From positions 14,127 to 28,042 of the forward strand of contig DBXM01000030.1 in assembly GCA_002309655.1 (NCBI GenBank): a stretch of 13,916 nt of DNA, given 5' to 3'. How positions within the stretch are numbered: the stretch's first letter is position 1; each line of letters starts with the position of its first letter. The notes under the pieces were generated by a model. It searched no databases. It saw only the letters and a list, made by a program, of their open reading frames with translations, and was not told the DNA's origin. Made by a program: the position numbers and the translations under genes. This document shows positions 7,530-13,914 of this stretch, in pieces. The DNA is from Mageeibacillus sp. UBA1212. GTDB lineage: Bacteria > Bacillota > Clostridia > UBA1212.

Positions 7530-8492
7530 TTAAGCGTCCGTTCCTCTTTTAAAAACGCGAAGCTTCGCGCTCTTCGCACGCGGGTTGCGCTCTATCTCCT
7601 CCTCAGTGGGAAGGATCGCGCTGCGCGTAATCATTTTTCCGAGCGGTTTCTTCCCGCAAACGCAAACCGGAAGGTCCGGCGGGCACGTGCATGGATTTTC
7701 CGCCTTCTTGAACAGTTTCTTGACGATGCCCTCTTCCAGGCTGTGGAACGTGATTATTTCCATCACGCCGCCCGGTTTCAGAAGCTCGATCGCCTCTCCG
7801 ATGACGCCTGCCAGAACGTCCAGCTCGCCGTTGACCTCGATTCTGATGGCCTGGAACGTCTTCTTCGCCGGATGGCCGTCCTCCCGCGCCCCTTTGGGGA
7901 TCGCCTTCTTGATAACGTCCACCAGCTGGAACGTCGTCTCTATCGGCGCCTTTTTGCGCTGCTCCACGATGAACGAAGCGATTCGCTTTGCCCAGCGCTC
8001 CTCTCCGTACCTGTAGATGATGTCGGAAAGCGCCCGCTCCGAGTAGGTGTTTACGACCTCGGCCGCGGTCAGGCGGTCTTCCCGGTTCATCCTCATGTCG
8101 AGCGGCGCGTCGAATCTGTACGAGAATCCTCTCTCCGCCGTGTCGAACTGATGTGAAGAAACGCCTAAATCAAGGAGAATTCCGTCAACTCTTTCCACGC
8201 CGAGCCCGCGGCAGATCGCCACCATGTCGACGTAGTTTCCGTGAACGAGCGTGAATTTCGCGCCGGAATCGTTCTCTTTTAAGACAGAATCAAGCCCGGA
8301 TCTCGCTGCTTCAATTGCTTCGGCGTCTCTGTCGATGCCAATAAGAAAGCCGCCCAAACCGAGCTTTTTAAGGATCTCACCGGAGTGTCCCCCGCCGCCG
8401 ACCGTTCCGTCGACGTAGGTGCCGTCCGGCTTTATTTGCAGATTTTCCATGCACTCGTCGAGCAGCACAGGAACGTGTTTAAAATCGGACAT
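7530..8492 (-). CDS. rsmH: 16S rRNA (cytosine1402-N4)-methyltransferase RsmH (MraW)
   Basis: This enzyme methylates N4 of C1402 in the 16S rRNA decoding centre using S-adenosylmethionine. At 320 aa it is full length. Diagnostic elements are HVPVLLDE (6-13), the SAM-binding DGTVGGGGHS (28-37), GIDRDAEA (52-59), LLDLGVSSHQFD (106-117), GFSYRFDAPLDMRM (122-135), TFHSLEEGIVK (248-258), a CTCP...CVC cysteine cluster (268-279), and NPRAKSAKLR (303-312). It lies second in the operon, 36 bp after mraZ, the standard Firmicute order. The best ribosome-site match (GAGAGG) is about 14 nt from the ATG, farther than usual, but HVPVL starts five residues in, as in the family, so the start is secure. Confidence 0.97.
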   Translation of the reverse strand: MSDFKHVPVLLDECMENLQIKPDGTYVDGTVGGGGHSGEILKKLGLGGFLIGIDRDAEAIEAARSGLDSVLKENDSGAKFTLVHGNYVDMVAICRGLGVERVDGILLDLGVSSHQFDTAERGFSYRFDAPLDMRMNREDRLTAAEVVNTYSERALSDIIYRYGEERWAKRIASFIVEQRKKAPIETTFQLVDVIKKAIPKGAREDGHPAKKTFQAIRIEVNGELDVLAGVIGEAIELLKPGGVMEIITFHSLEEGIVKKLFKKAENPCTCPPDLPVCVCGKKPLGKMITRSAILPTEEEIERNPRAKSAKLRVFKRGTDA

Positions 8493-8528
8493 TTCGGAAC
8501 CGCTGTCCTCTCATTTCCGGCGCCGGCC

Positions 8529-8975
8529 TCAGCAGAGGTTGCCGATGGCCAAAAGCGAATTGGAAACCTCGTCTTCCGTGAACGAATTCGTCCGTCTGTC
8601 GAACTCCTCCATCGACCAAATCTCAACATGGTCGATATTGCCTACCACGCAAGTCTCTTTCACGTCATCGCCGATAAACGCCCACCTTCTCATGTCGGAA
8701 GGCAACAGTATTCTTCCGTTTCCGTCAAACGAAATCTTGCGAGCCGGTCTTACGAAAAGCGCCTGAACGGGACGCGTGTCAACACCCTTCGCTCTCGCCT
8801 CTTCAATGCTCGCGTACAGATTTGCATACGCCTCGCAGGAATACAGTCTTACGCAGTGGTCAGGGCCGTATGTAATGTAAATCTGCCCTTCACCCGCGAT
8901 CTGGCTTCTCAAGTCCTGCGGTACCACGACACGCGACTTGGAATCTATTGAATTTTCGTAAATGCCACTCAGCAT
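8529..8975 (-). CDS. mraZ: Transcriptional regulator MraZ
   Basis: MraZ is a DNA-binding protein with two SpoVT/AbrB-type halves that usually represses its own dcw operon. Both halves are visible: MLSGIYENSIDSKSRVVVP at the start, matching the family MFxGxYxxxxDxKGRxxxP, and KISFDGNGRILLPSDMR later. The ATG at 8975 gives 148 aa, the usual length, and the canonical N-terminus. The frame also has a GTG at 8984, but that GTG is part of the AGGTGA Shine-Dalgarno sequence of the ATG, so 8975 is preferred. Upstream the frame remains open to a TAA at 9111-9113 without any other ATG, GTG or TTG, so no N-terminal extension is expected. It is the first gene of the operon but follows an unusually long leader from the promoter at 9541-9569. 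Confidence 0.95.
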   Translation of the reverse strand: MLSGIYENSIDSKSRVVVPQDLRSQIAGEGQIYITYGPDHCVRLYSCEAYANLYASIEEARAKGVDTRPVQALFVRPARKISFDGNGRILLPSDMRRWAFIGDDVKETCVVGNIDHVEIWSMEEFDRRTNSFTEDEVSNSLLAIGNLC

Positions 8976-8980
8976 GTCGT

Positions 8981-8986
8981 TCACCT
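8981..8986 (-). promoter_or_regulatory. mraZ ribosome-binding site overlapping an unused GTG
   Basis: On the - strand AGGTGA lies five nucleotides before ATG at 8975. The GTG inside it is in frame with mraZ but has no ribosome site of its own; the family N-terminus fixes the start at the ATG. Confidence 0.75.
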
Positions 8987-9060
8987 GTTCGCGTTCCGCA
9001 GCCGGCGGAAACCGCTTCTTTAGTAATCCGTCCTTCGGAAAGGATTCATCTTTTGTGTTC

Positions 9061-9288
9061 CGGCCCTTGCGGGCTTTGTCTTTTGTACTTTCGCCCCGAA
9101 GGGCTTTTTCTTAAGTAGATATATAATTCGTGGCGGCGTCAACCGCCTTTTTTGCCTCGAATGAGGGCTTGCCTCGCGGCCGGCCCTCAAAAAAGAAAGG
9201 AGGTCATCATAAGTAACTTCGGTTCCGGTTTTGGCACCTAAACCCTTGTCTTTGGTAAATCGTCCCTTGTGGGCTTTGTCTTTTGTAC
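9061..9288. repeat. 28-bp near-identical direct repeat pair, exactly 200 bp apart
   Basis: Bases 9061-9088 and 9261-9288 agree at 26 of 28 positions, with an exact 18-nt core at 9071-9088 and 9271-9288. The two differences fall in or beside the hairpin (third base and loop end), while the following AT-rich motif is identical. The pair marks two sub-arrays of the leader array. Confidence 0.85.
9194..9204 (-). other. Anti-Shine-Dalgarno-like sequence in the mraZ leader
   Basis: In the sense of the mraZ transcript these bases read ACCTCCTTTCT, identical to the 3' tail of typical Firmicute 16S rRNA. On the + strand they form a perfect ribosome site (AGAAAGGAGGT), but no ATG, GTG or TTG follows at a usable distance, so a + strand gene is not supported. 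Confidence 0.6.
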
Positions 9289-9540
9289 GCCAGTCCCGAT
9301 CCGGGACTTCGTAAGTAAAATGAATGGCGCCGTGAGGCGTTTTGTCGGTTGTTCCTTTTTTCCGAACCCTGAAGGGTCGCCAAAACGGGCTTCCCTTCCT
9401 CTCCGGGTTCAAGAAAGCTTATCATTCGTACTTGCACCGGTTTACCGGCTTTATCATTAGTAGGAGCAATTTTTCGAGCATTTCGGGGATGAGAACGCAC
9501 CTTTTGGAGTGATTCCCCCACAAAATGGGTTGCTGAGAGT

Positions 9541-9569
9541 ATGATAAAACATATGGAAGTGCTTGTCAA
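9541..9569 (-). promoter_or_regulatory. Sigma-A promoter of the mraZ (dcw) operon
   Basis: On the - strand TTGACA (9564-9569) is followed by a 17-nt spacer and TATCAT (9541-9546). Upstream A/T tracts at 9571-9613 could act as an UP element, and a second TTGACA lies at 9579-9584 without a matching -10. Transcription should begin near 9534, leaving about 560 nt before mraZ. Confidence 0.88.
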
Positions 9570-9663
9570 GCCTTTTTTTGTCAAATTGGGCGATTTTTCA
9601 AAAAAATTTTTCCAGACACGTCCTCAGGACACTTTTTCCTCTCTTGGGGCCCGGTTTTCGGGC

Positions 9664-9694
9664 AAAAAAAGGACGGATCACGCAAATCCGTCCT
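9664..9694 (-). terminator. Intrinsic terminator of the LamG surface-protein gene
   Basis: A 9-bp perfect stem (AGGACGGAT/ATCCGTCCT, 9670-9678 with 9686-9694) has a 7-nt loop and is followed on the - strand by seven T's. It lies about 57 bp after the stop codon and isolates this gene from the downstream mraZ operon promoter. Confidence 0.93.
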
Positions 9695-9750
9695 CTAAAA
9701 AACTAATTTAGTGAGCCGGCGGCCCGCTAATAGCAGTTATTCTAAAAACA

Positions 9751-11106
9751 TCAGAAAACTCTCTTCTTCATCATGACCAGCGCCGCGCAAAGAGCGAGCA
9801 CAACGACGATTGCGAAGATCGATACAGTCGCGTCGCCGGTAACAGGCGGTACCACGGTTCCGGGATCCTCACCGGGGTTTTCGCCCGGGTTCTCGCCGCC
9901 GGCCACGCCGACGTACGTGAAGCTGGTGTTGGCAGTCTTGCCCGCGCCGTTCTCGTGTTCCTGACCGTCGAGCTCGACCACAACGCCGTTCACGAGTTTG
10001 ACCACCACCACGATGCGGTTCGTGCCGGTGAGAGCGGACGGATCGATCGAGACCTGCCACCTGGAGGCGTACTGTCCGCCCGCGTTGAGCACGTCCTGAC
10101 CGGTTTGGGCTCTGTATTCGTCGCTGTAAGTGATCTGGTCGCCGATCTTGATTCCGAACTGTTCGATTTCCTTGTCGAAGCCAATCCAGCCGCGGACCAA
10201 AAGGCTCGTGACGCTGCCGTCGGAGCCGTCAACCGTACGGTTGTGGAGGTCGAGTTTCTTCGAAGCCTCGCCGTCGATCATTCCGTTCTCGCTCGGCTCG
10301 TTGAAGTTCATAACGTCGTTGACAATCAGTGTGTCAAAGGACGAACCCTTGACGGTGTAGTCGTATTCCTTGATTTCGGTCTGCTCGTGAGGAATCACGG
10401 AAGCGTTCTTCGTGAGCTCCTCTTCAGAGAGAACTCTGCTGTAGAAGCGGAGAGAAACGATGGTCGCGTCGTATGATTTGCTGGGATCGTTGTGGCCGAT
10501 AAAGAACGGAGTGTTCGCGTTTGTGTCGACCTTGGCTTCCTGGGTGGCTACGACTTTACCGTCGATCGCAAGCTGGATCTTGTCGCCGGTCTTGTGCGTC
10601 ACGGCGAGAGTGTGGCCGTTGACCAGTTCCACGCCATTCGGAGCCTTTGGACGCGCGTTGGAAGCGTTTTTGAACTCGACGTTTCCGTCGCTGTTGCGGA
10701 TGAACAGAGCGAAGTTGTCGTTCGCGCTGTTGATGAACGTCGCGAAGCTGTTGCCGGTGACGGTCAGATCTTTAATGAAATACTCGACTGTGTATTCGCC
10801 GGTGTTGATGATGTCGGCAAGCTCCTCGGGAAGGAGTATCTTCGCCGCGCTGATCTTAAGTCCGTCCTCGACCCACTGGTACTTTTCAAGGTCGATGTCC
10901 TCGATGTCAAGACCGTGGCCGGAAAGATCCTCCCACGCGTCAGACTCGGGATTGTGACCCGCTCTTAGATTGCGTGTGCCCTCGTAGAGCGCCTCGAGAC
11001 CGTCGGTGACGTACGGAATCGTATACTCGTCGGCAAACGCCGGAATTGCCGCCAGCATTGTGCAGAGCATCGCCAGGACAACAAAAAGTGATACTAACTT
11101 TTTCAT
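9751..11106 (-). CDS. Secreted LamG/concanavalin-like surface protein with sortase-type C-terminus
   Basis: The 451-aa protein has a signal peptide (KK, hydrophobic core, AFA cleavage site near residue 25). A concanavalin/LamG-like jelly-roll follows (about 35-235), with YTVEYFIKDL, GHTLAVTHKTGDKIQLAIDGKVVATQ (in two parts around 165-189) and ATIVSLRFYSRVLSEEEL (214-231), the usual closing strand and turn of LamG_3-type domains. A second, unrecognised region covers about 245-400. The C-terminus has a short Gly-Glu-Asn-Pro repeat (404-416), PPVTGD (420-425), a membrane segment and a KKR tail, which resembles a sortase sorting signal in variant form. It probably binds carbohydrate or another surface ligand; no catalytic residues are evident. 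AGGAGG lies ten nt before the ATG, and its own promoter and terminator make it monocistronic. Confidence 0.85.
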   Translation of the reverse strand: MKKLVSLFVVLAMLCTMLAAIPAFADEYTIPYVTDGLEALYEGTRNLRAGHNPESDAWEDLSGHGLDIEDIDLEKYQWVEDGLKISAAKILLPEELADIINTGEYTVEYFIKDLTVTGNSFATFINSANDNFALFIRNSDGNVEFKNASNARPKAPNGVELVNGHTLAVTHKTGDKIQLAIDGKVVATQEAKVDTNANTPFFIGHNDPSKSYDATIVSLRFYSRVLSEEELTKNASVIPHEQTEIKEYDYTVKGSSFDTLIVNDVMNFNEPSENGMIDGEASKKLDLHNRTVDGSDGSVTSLLVRGWIGFDKEIEQFGIKIGDQITYSDEYRAQTGQDVLNAGGQYASRWQVSIDPSALTGTNRIVVVVKLVNGVVVELDGQEHENGAGKTANTSFTYVGVAGGENPGENPGEDPGTVVPPVTGDATVSIFAIVVVLALCAALVMMKKRVF

Positions 11107-11189
11107 ACTTTCTTAACCTCCTGAAATAGCCGTAAATTGATTTCCTGCCGGCATCCGGCTTCGGAAATTGCAAAATTAGCTCTTGATAT

Positions 11190-11218
11190 ATTGTACACCC
11201 GCAAAGGCCCGCCGTCAA
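11190..11218 (-). promoter_or_regulatory. Sigma-A promoter of the LamG surface-protein gene
   Basis: On the - strand TTGACG (11213-11218), a 17-nt spacer and TACAAT (11190-11195) form a good promoter, placing the transcript start near 11183 and leaving a leader of about 77 nt. Confidence 0.83.
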
Positions 11219-11299
11219 CCGCAATTTGCGGCCCACAGGCATGAATTCGTGTAAATCCGCCCGGTTTTCAAAATTCCGAAGCCTTCGCAGCGCACGGAC

Positions 11300-13420
11300 T
11301 CATTTTCTCTCAAACATCCCGAGCATGTTCAGCCACACGAGTACTATCGACGTGAAGCCGTGACTGCAGCTTGCCTGGACCGTGTCGAGTTCCCAGAGCG
11401 TTCCGGTCTTTTCAGCCATATAGTAGAAATAATCTTCTATGTTATCGATTATTTCCTTGTTGAAACCGTAGCGGATCAGCAGGTCGAGGCGCATCATCTG
11501 GCCGACAAGAACGTTCGAAAACGCGATCTGCGGGTACGGGTTGTGCTCTTTTCGCGCGGGTCCGAACTCGTGAAGAAGCGTATTCCAGAGTTCGGGGAAC
11601 GTTTCGGGAGTCGCGACGCCGGTGAAGAAAGCGTAGTACTGGCACGTCTCGGTGCACTCCCCTGAGGGTCTGAGCTTTTCGCCGTCGCGTACAAGGTTGT
11701 CGCAGAAGAATTTGCCGTCGAACGACTGTTCGCGTATTTTCGCCGCCAGCGCATCCGCTTCGCCGATAAGCGACTCCTCTCCGTACAGCGCTCCGGCAAC
11801 GCGTTTCATTTTCGCGTAAAACATATTCGTCGGGAAGTTGACGTTCTGCACAAGGTCGTTCGCGTGCGACCACTCCACGAAGATCCACGACTCGAGGTTT
11901 TCAAGCAGTCCGTCATCGTTTTCGAACTTGCGGAAGTACCCGATGAGATCCATAACGGGCTTTCTCGCGCGCTCGATCATCTCGGCGTCCCCGGTCCTGC
12001 GGTAGTACTCCTCAAGCTCGAGAACGAACCACATCGCCCAGTTCGGAATAAAAACTCCGTCGTAGTGGTCCGCGGGGTAGCACATCGGAAGCATGCCTTC
12101 AGGCAGGCACTTAAACGACTTCGGCAACAGGAAGTTTTCGATAAAATTGCGTTCAACACGGGACTCTCCCGTCAAAACGTACTCCGCACGCGACGTGAAG
12201 AAACTGTCGCAAAGCCAGCCGGCGCGCTCGCGCGAGGCGCAGTCGGTGAAAATATCGTAAGTATTCTGGCGGAAAGTCTCCACCGCCGCGTCAATGACCG
12301 CCCTCACCTTCGGGTTGTCCGTTTTGACGGCTATGCCGGGCATATAAAAACCTACGCGCCTGATGTGAACGTTCGAAACGCGCGCGCCGCCTCCCAGAAC
12401 CGCGATCTTAATGTATTTAAAAAGATGCGGCTCGAAAGACATCAGCGAATGCCTCCCCGCGGGCAGCTTCCAGTAAACAAGCGCGGACGCTCCGAGCCTG
12501 AAGAAATTGACGGCGCCGTCCTCCCCGCAGAGTTCGTCCACCATTGCGAAAACCTCGCACCCTTCGTCTGTCTCTACGTCAAGCGCGATCACGCCGCACA
12601 AATTCCGCTCCATGGCCAACGTTACAAATCCGTCCGCAGGCACGTCCAAAACGTCCCCGCGCGCGATAGCTCTGTTTTCATTATTTACCGAATTATAGGT
12701 AATTTTGCACGCTTCCCACGCGGTGCAGATCTCGAGTTCCTCCGGCCTGAAGCCCTTAAGCAGCGGCCCAATCGATATGATTGCCCTGTCCATCGGCAGC
12801 GGAGCGTTCCCGTCCCGGCTGCACCTGCCAACCGCAACGACCTCCTTCGCGTCCTCTCGCTCGTTTCCGTAGACCTCGATGCCGCGCTCAATGAAGTTCA
12901 GCTCACCGTTCACCGCCCGGACCATCTCCGGACTCTCCTCGGCCGGCCGCCCGGTCAGGTCATACGCCTCCGCGAAGTTCCTCTGGAACGAATACCGCTG
13001 GCACTTCTGTATCCGCTCAGAATACATCCGCACCGCGAAGCCGCCCTTCCCGCGCCCGGTGTCCGTAAAGAACTCAATCCGCCCTTCCCTCTCGACCTCG
13101 GCGCACACAAACGGCGGCTCGTCAATGAACTGGAACGAGTTGTTGTTGTAACCCGCCACAATGATCTCAATCCGCTTGCAGTTCTCCGGCAGCGGCAGCT
13201 CGTCCACGCGGAAGAAACCGTGTCCCGCTCTCGCCGGTCCCATCTCAAAAAGGTCGCCGTCCGCGAAAATCTGATAGCAGCTGCTGGCAGCAATGCGCAG
13301 AATCCTCTTCCCCGCCGCCGCGAACTCCGCCTTCAGCACGATGCTTATATTCATCTCGTCGATATACTTTCCGGGCCAGACGGGAACCGCCGCCCTGAAC
13401 TCAACTCTCTTACTCAGCAT
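11300..13420 (-). CDS. Alpha-L-rhamnosidase-like glycoside hydrolase (GH78, six-hairpin fold)
   Basis: This probable inverting hydrolase removes L-rhamnose from glycans. No signal peptide is seen, so it likely acts in the cytoplasm on imported oligosaccharides. The 706-aa protein has N-terminal beta-sandwich regions (about 1-360), then an (alpha/alpha)6 domain. YDIFTDCASRERAGWLCDS (388-406) matches the GH78 TDCPxRExxGW block, with E398 as likely general acid. LWELDTVQASCSHGFTS (675-691) matches the C-terminal WE block, with E677 as candidate base. The frame opens at 13570, but ATG at 13420 has GGAGGT three nt upstream, and the promoter at 13527-13555 lies inside the longer frame, so the shorter form is chosen. 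Substrate specificity cannot be read from sequence alone. The surface LamG gene follows it but has its own promoter. Confidence 0.87.
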   Translation of the reverse strand: MLSKRVEFRAAVPVWPGKYIDEMNISIVLKAEFAAAGKRILRIAASSCYQIFADGDLFEMGPARAGHGFFRVDELPLPENCKRIEIIVAGYNNNSFQFIDEPPFVCAEVEREGRIEFFTDTGRGKGGFAVRMYSERIQKCQRYSFQRNFAEAYDLTGRPAEESPEMVRAVNGELNFIERGIEVYGNEREDAKEVVAVGRCSRDGNAPLPMDRAIISIGPLLKGFRPEELEICTAWEACKITYNSVNNENRAIARGDVLDVPADGFVTLAMERNLCGVIALDVETDEGCEVFAMVDELCGEDGAVNFFRLGASALVYWKLPAGRHSLMSFEPHLFKYIKIAVLGGGARVSNVHIRRVGFYMPGIAVKTDNPKVRAVIDAAVETFRQNTYDIFTDCASRERAGWLCDSFFTSRAEYVLTGESRVERNFIENFLLPKSFKCLPEGMLPMCYPADHYDGVFIPNWAMWFVLELEEYYRRTGDAEMIERARKPVMDLIGYFRKFENDDGLLENLESWIFVEWSHANDLVQNVNFPTNMFYAKMKRVAGALYGEESLIGEADALAAKIREQSFDGKFFCDNLVRDGEKLRPSGECTETCQYYAFFTGVATPETFPELWNTLLHEFGPARKEHNPYPQIAFSNVLVGQMMRLDLLIRYGFNKEIIDNIEDYFYYMAEKTGTLWELDTVQASCSHGFTSIVLVWLNMLGMFERK

Positions 13421-13423
13421 AAA

Positions 13424-13429
13424 ACCTCC
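13424..13429 (-). promoter_or_regulatory. Shine-Dalgarno site fixing the GH78 gene start
   Basis: On the - strand GGAGGT lies three nucleotides before ATG at 13420. This is short spacing but the best ribosome site in the region, and it lies downstream of the promoter. Confidence 0.8.
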
Positions 13430-13526
13430 GAACCGCCGGACAGCTGCGTCCGCCCGCCTCCGGACATTCCCGAATCGGAATCCCCGGCCGCCCGCACGAA
13501 ATCCGGCAACAATGAATGATACGCTA

Positions 13527-13555
13527 ATTATATAACACGCGGCGCGCACGGTCAA
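13527..13555 (-). promoter_or_regulatory. Sigma-A promoter of the GH78 gene
   Basis: On the - strand TTGACC (13550-13555), a 17-nt spacer and a perfect TATAAT (13527-13532) are present. Transcription should start near 13520, about 100 nt before the start codon at 13420. Confidence 0.9.
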
Positions 13556-13647
13556 AAAGAATTCTCTCAAAGACCGCGTTCAAAAACGGTCCGCCGCGAC
13601 AATCCTTGTGCTCCGGACAGGTCCGGAAAAAGCCCCGGGAATGCCCC

Positions 13648-13690
13648 CGCAACACCTCCCGCAACACCCTTTGAACACCCTTTGAACGCC
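13648..13690. repeat. Short tandem repeats with 11-12 bp period upstream of the tRNA promoter
   Basis: CGCAACACC occurs at 13648-13656 and 13660-13668, followed by CTTTGAACACC (13669-13679) and CTTTGAACGCC (13680-13690). Period is near one DNA turn. Read on the - strand these are repeats of GGTGTT. They lie about 50-90 bp before the tRNA promoter and upstream of the divergent GH78 promoter. Apart from a CCGGA/TCCGG inverted repeat (13613-13617/13622-13626), I see nothing else in the 13561-13737 gap. Confidence 0.65.
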
Positions 13691-13737
13691 CTTTTGATCG
13701 TCCCTCAAAAAAAAACTTCGAAAAATCAAAAAAGGTG

Positions 13738-13766
13738 TTGACAAGCCCGTTTAATTGTTATATACT
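13738..13766 (+). promoter_or_regulatory. Sigma-A promoter of the tRNA-Val gene
   Basis: TTGACA (13738-13743), a 17-nt spacer and TATACT (13761-13766) form a near-consensus promoter. The A-rich stretch at 13708-13733 could serve as an UP element, as is common before stable RNA genes. The mature tRNA begins 44 nt after the -10 element. Confidence 0.9.
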
Positions 13767-13810
13767 TGCAAAGCGCCGTTGAAAAGGACTCCTTTTGACG
13801 GAGCTAAGAC

Positions 13811-13883
13811 GGGAGTTTAGCTCAGCTGGGAGAGCATCTGCCTTACAAGTAGAGGGTCACAGGTTCGAGCCCTGTAGTCCCCA
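13811..13883 (+). tRNA. tRNA-Val (anticodon UAC)
   Basis: The cloverleaf folds as acceptor GGGAGTT (13811-13817) with AGTCCCC (13876-13882), D stem GCTC/GAGC, anticodon stem TCTGC/GTAGA around loop CTTACAA with anticodon TAC, five-base variable region GGGTC, and T arm ACAGG-TTCGAGC-CCTGT. The discriminator is A (13883). The acceptor stem contains an A-C mismatch at the fourth pair and two G-T pairs. CCA is not encoded, so it must be added after transcription. The sequence closely follows Firmicute tRNA-Val(UAC). Confidence 0.95.
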
Positions 13884-13893
13884 TAAGTCAGAT

Positions 13894-13914
13894 GTGTGCT
13901 GAACTTCTGCACAC
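13894..13914 (+). other. Inverted repeat after tRNA-Val, possible terminator cut by window end
   Basis: GTGTGC (13894-13899) pairs with GCACAC (13909-13914) around a 9-nt loop, ten bases after the tRNA. Whether a T tract follows lies outside the window. Confidence 0.35.

Larger units (their letters stand above)
9005..9463 (-). repeat. Hairpin array with ~30-bp periodic motif in the mraZ leader
   Basis: A degenerate motif, CTTTGTCTTTTGTAC on the + strand, recurs at about 9015, 9044, 9074, 9104, 9202, 9245, 9274, 9306, 9340, 9418 and 9449. Consecutive spacings within runs are 29, 30, 30 and 29, 32, 34. Between copies lie short GC palindromes of differing sequence: 9031-9044, 9063-9074 (GCCC/GGGC), 9093-9104 (GCCC/GGGC), 9132-9147 (GGCGG/CCGCC), 9163-9188 (GAGGGC/GCCCTC), 9264-9273, 9292-9308 (7-bp stem), 9328-9339, 9366-9377 and 9437-9448. 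Many have 4-nt loops. In mRNA sense the loops include GCAA and TTCG, both stabilising tetraloop types. No credible protein is encoded in either strand. The flank at 9464-9540 shows no repeat. This fits a structured leader RNA, or a minisatellite or dispersed repeat inserted between promoter and mraZ. I do not recognise it as a named RNA family. Confidence 0.75.

Noticed and set aside
8976..9110. Possible N-terminal extension of MraZ
   Set aside because: The frame is open back to TAA at 9111-9113 but contains no start codon except the GTG inside the ribosome site, and the ATG at 8975 gives the canonical MraZ N-terminus.
9020..9412. 130-aa - strand frame across the leader array
   Set aside because: Its composition (Lys/Arg/Pro/Thr with TKDK-type repeats) simply reflects the 30-bp DNA repeat; it has no ribosome site and repeat spacing does not preserve the frame along the array.
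9005..9463. CRISPR array
   Set aside because: The conserved units are short (~15 nt) and degenerate, and the 'spacers' are palindromes; no cas genes are present.
9505..9540. MraZ operator boxes downstream of the operon promoter
   Set aside because: A single GTGGG-like match on the - strand is present but no series of regularly spaced copies, so I cannot support an operator.
9207..9584. 125-aa - strand frame beginning upstream of the mraZ promoter
   Set aside because: It begins at 9584, upstream of the predicted transcription start, and runs across the promoter and repeats with no family resemblance.
11270..11295. Terminator after the GH78 gene
   Set aside because: Only a very short CGAA/TTCG palindrome followed by AATTTTG on the - strand; too weak to call.
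11864..13519. 551-aa + strand open frame opposite the GH78 gene
   Set aside because: It is a shadow of the rhamnosidase reading frame with Arg/Val/His-rich low-complexity composition and no recognisable motif.
13421..13570. 50-residue N-terminal extension of the GH78 protein
   Set aside because: It spans the -10 element of the promoter and lacks a ribosome site; GGAGGT at 13424-13429 supports the ATG at 13420.
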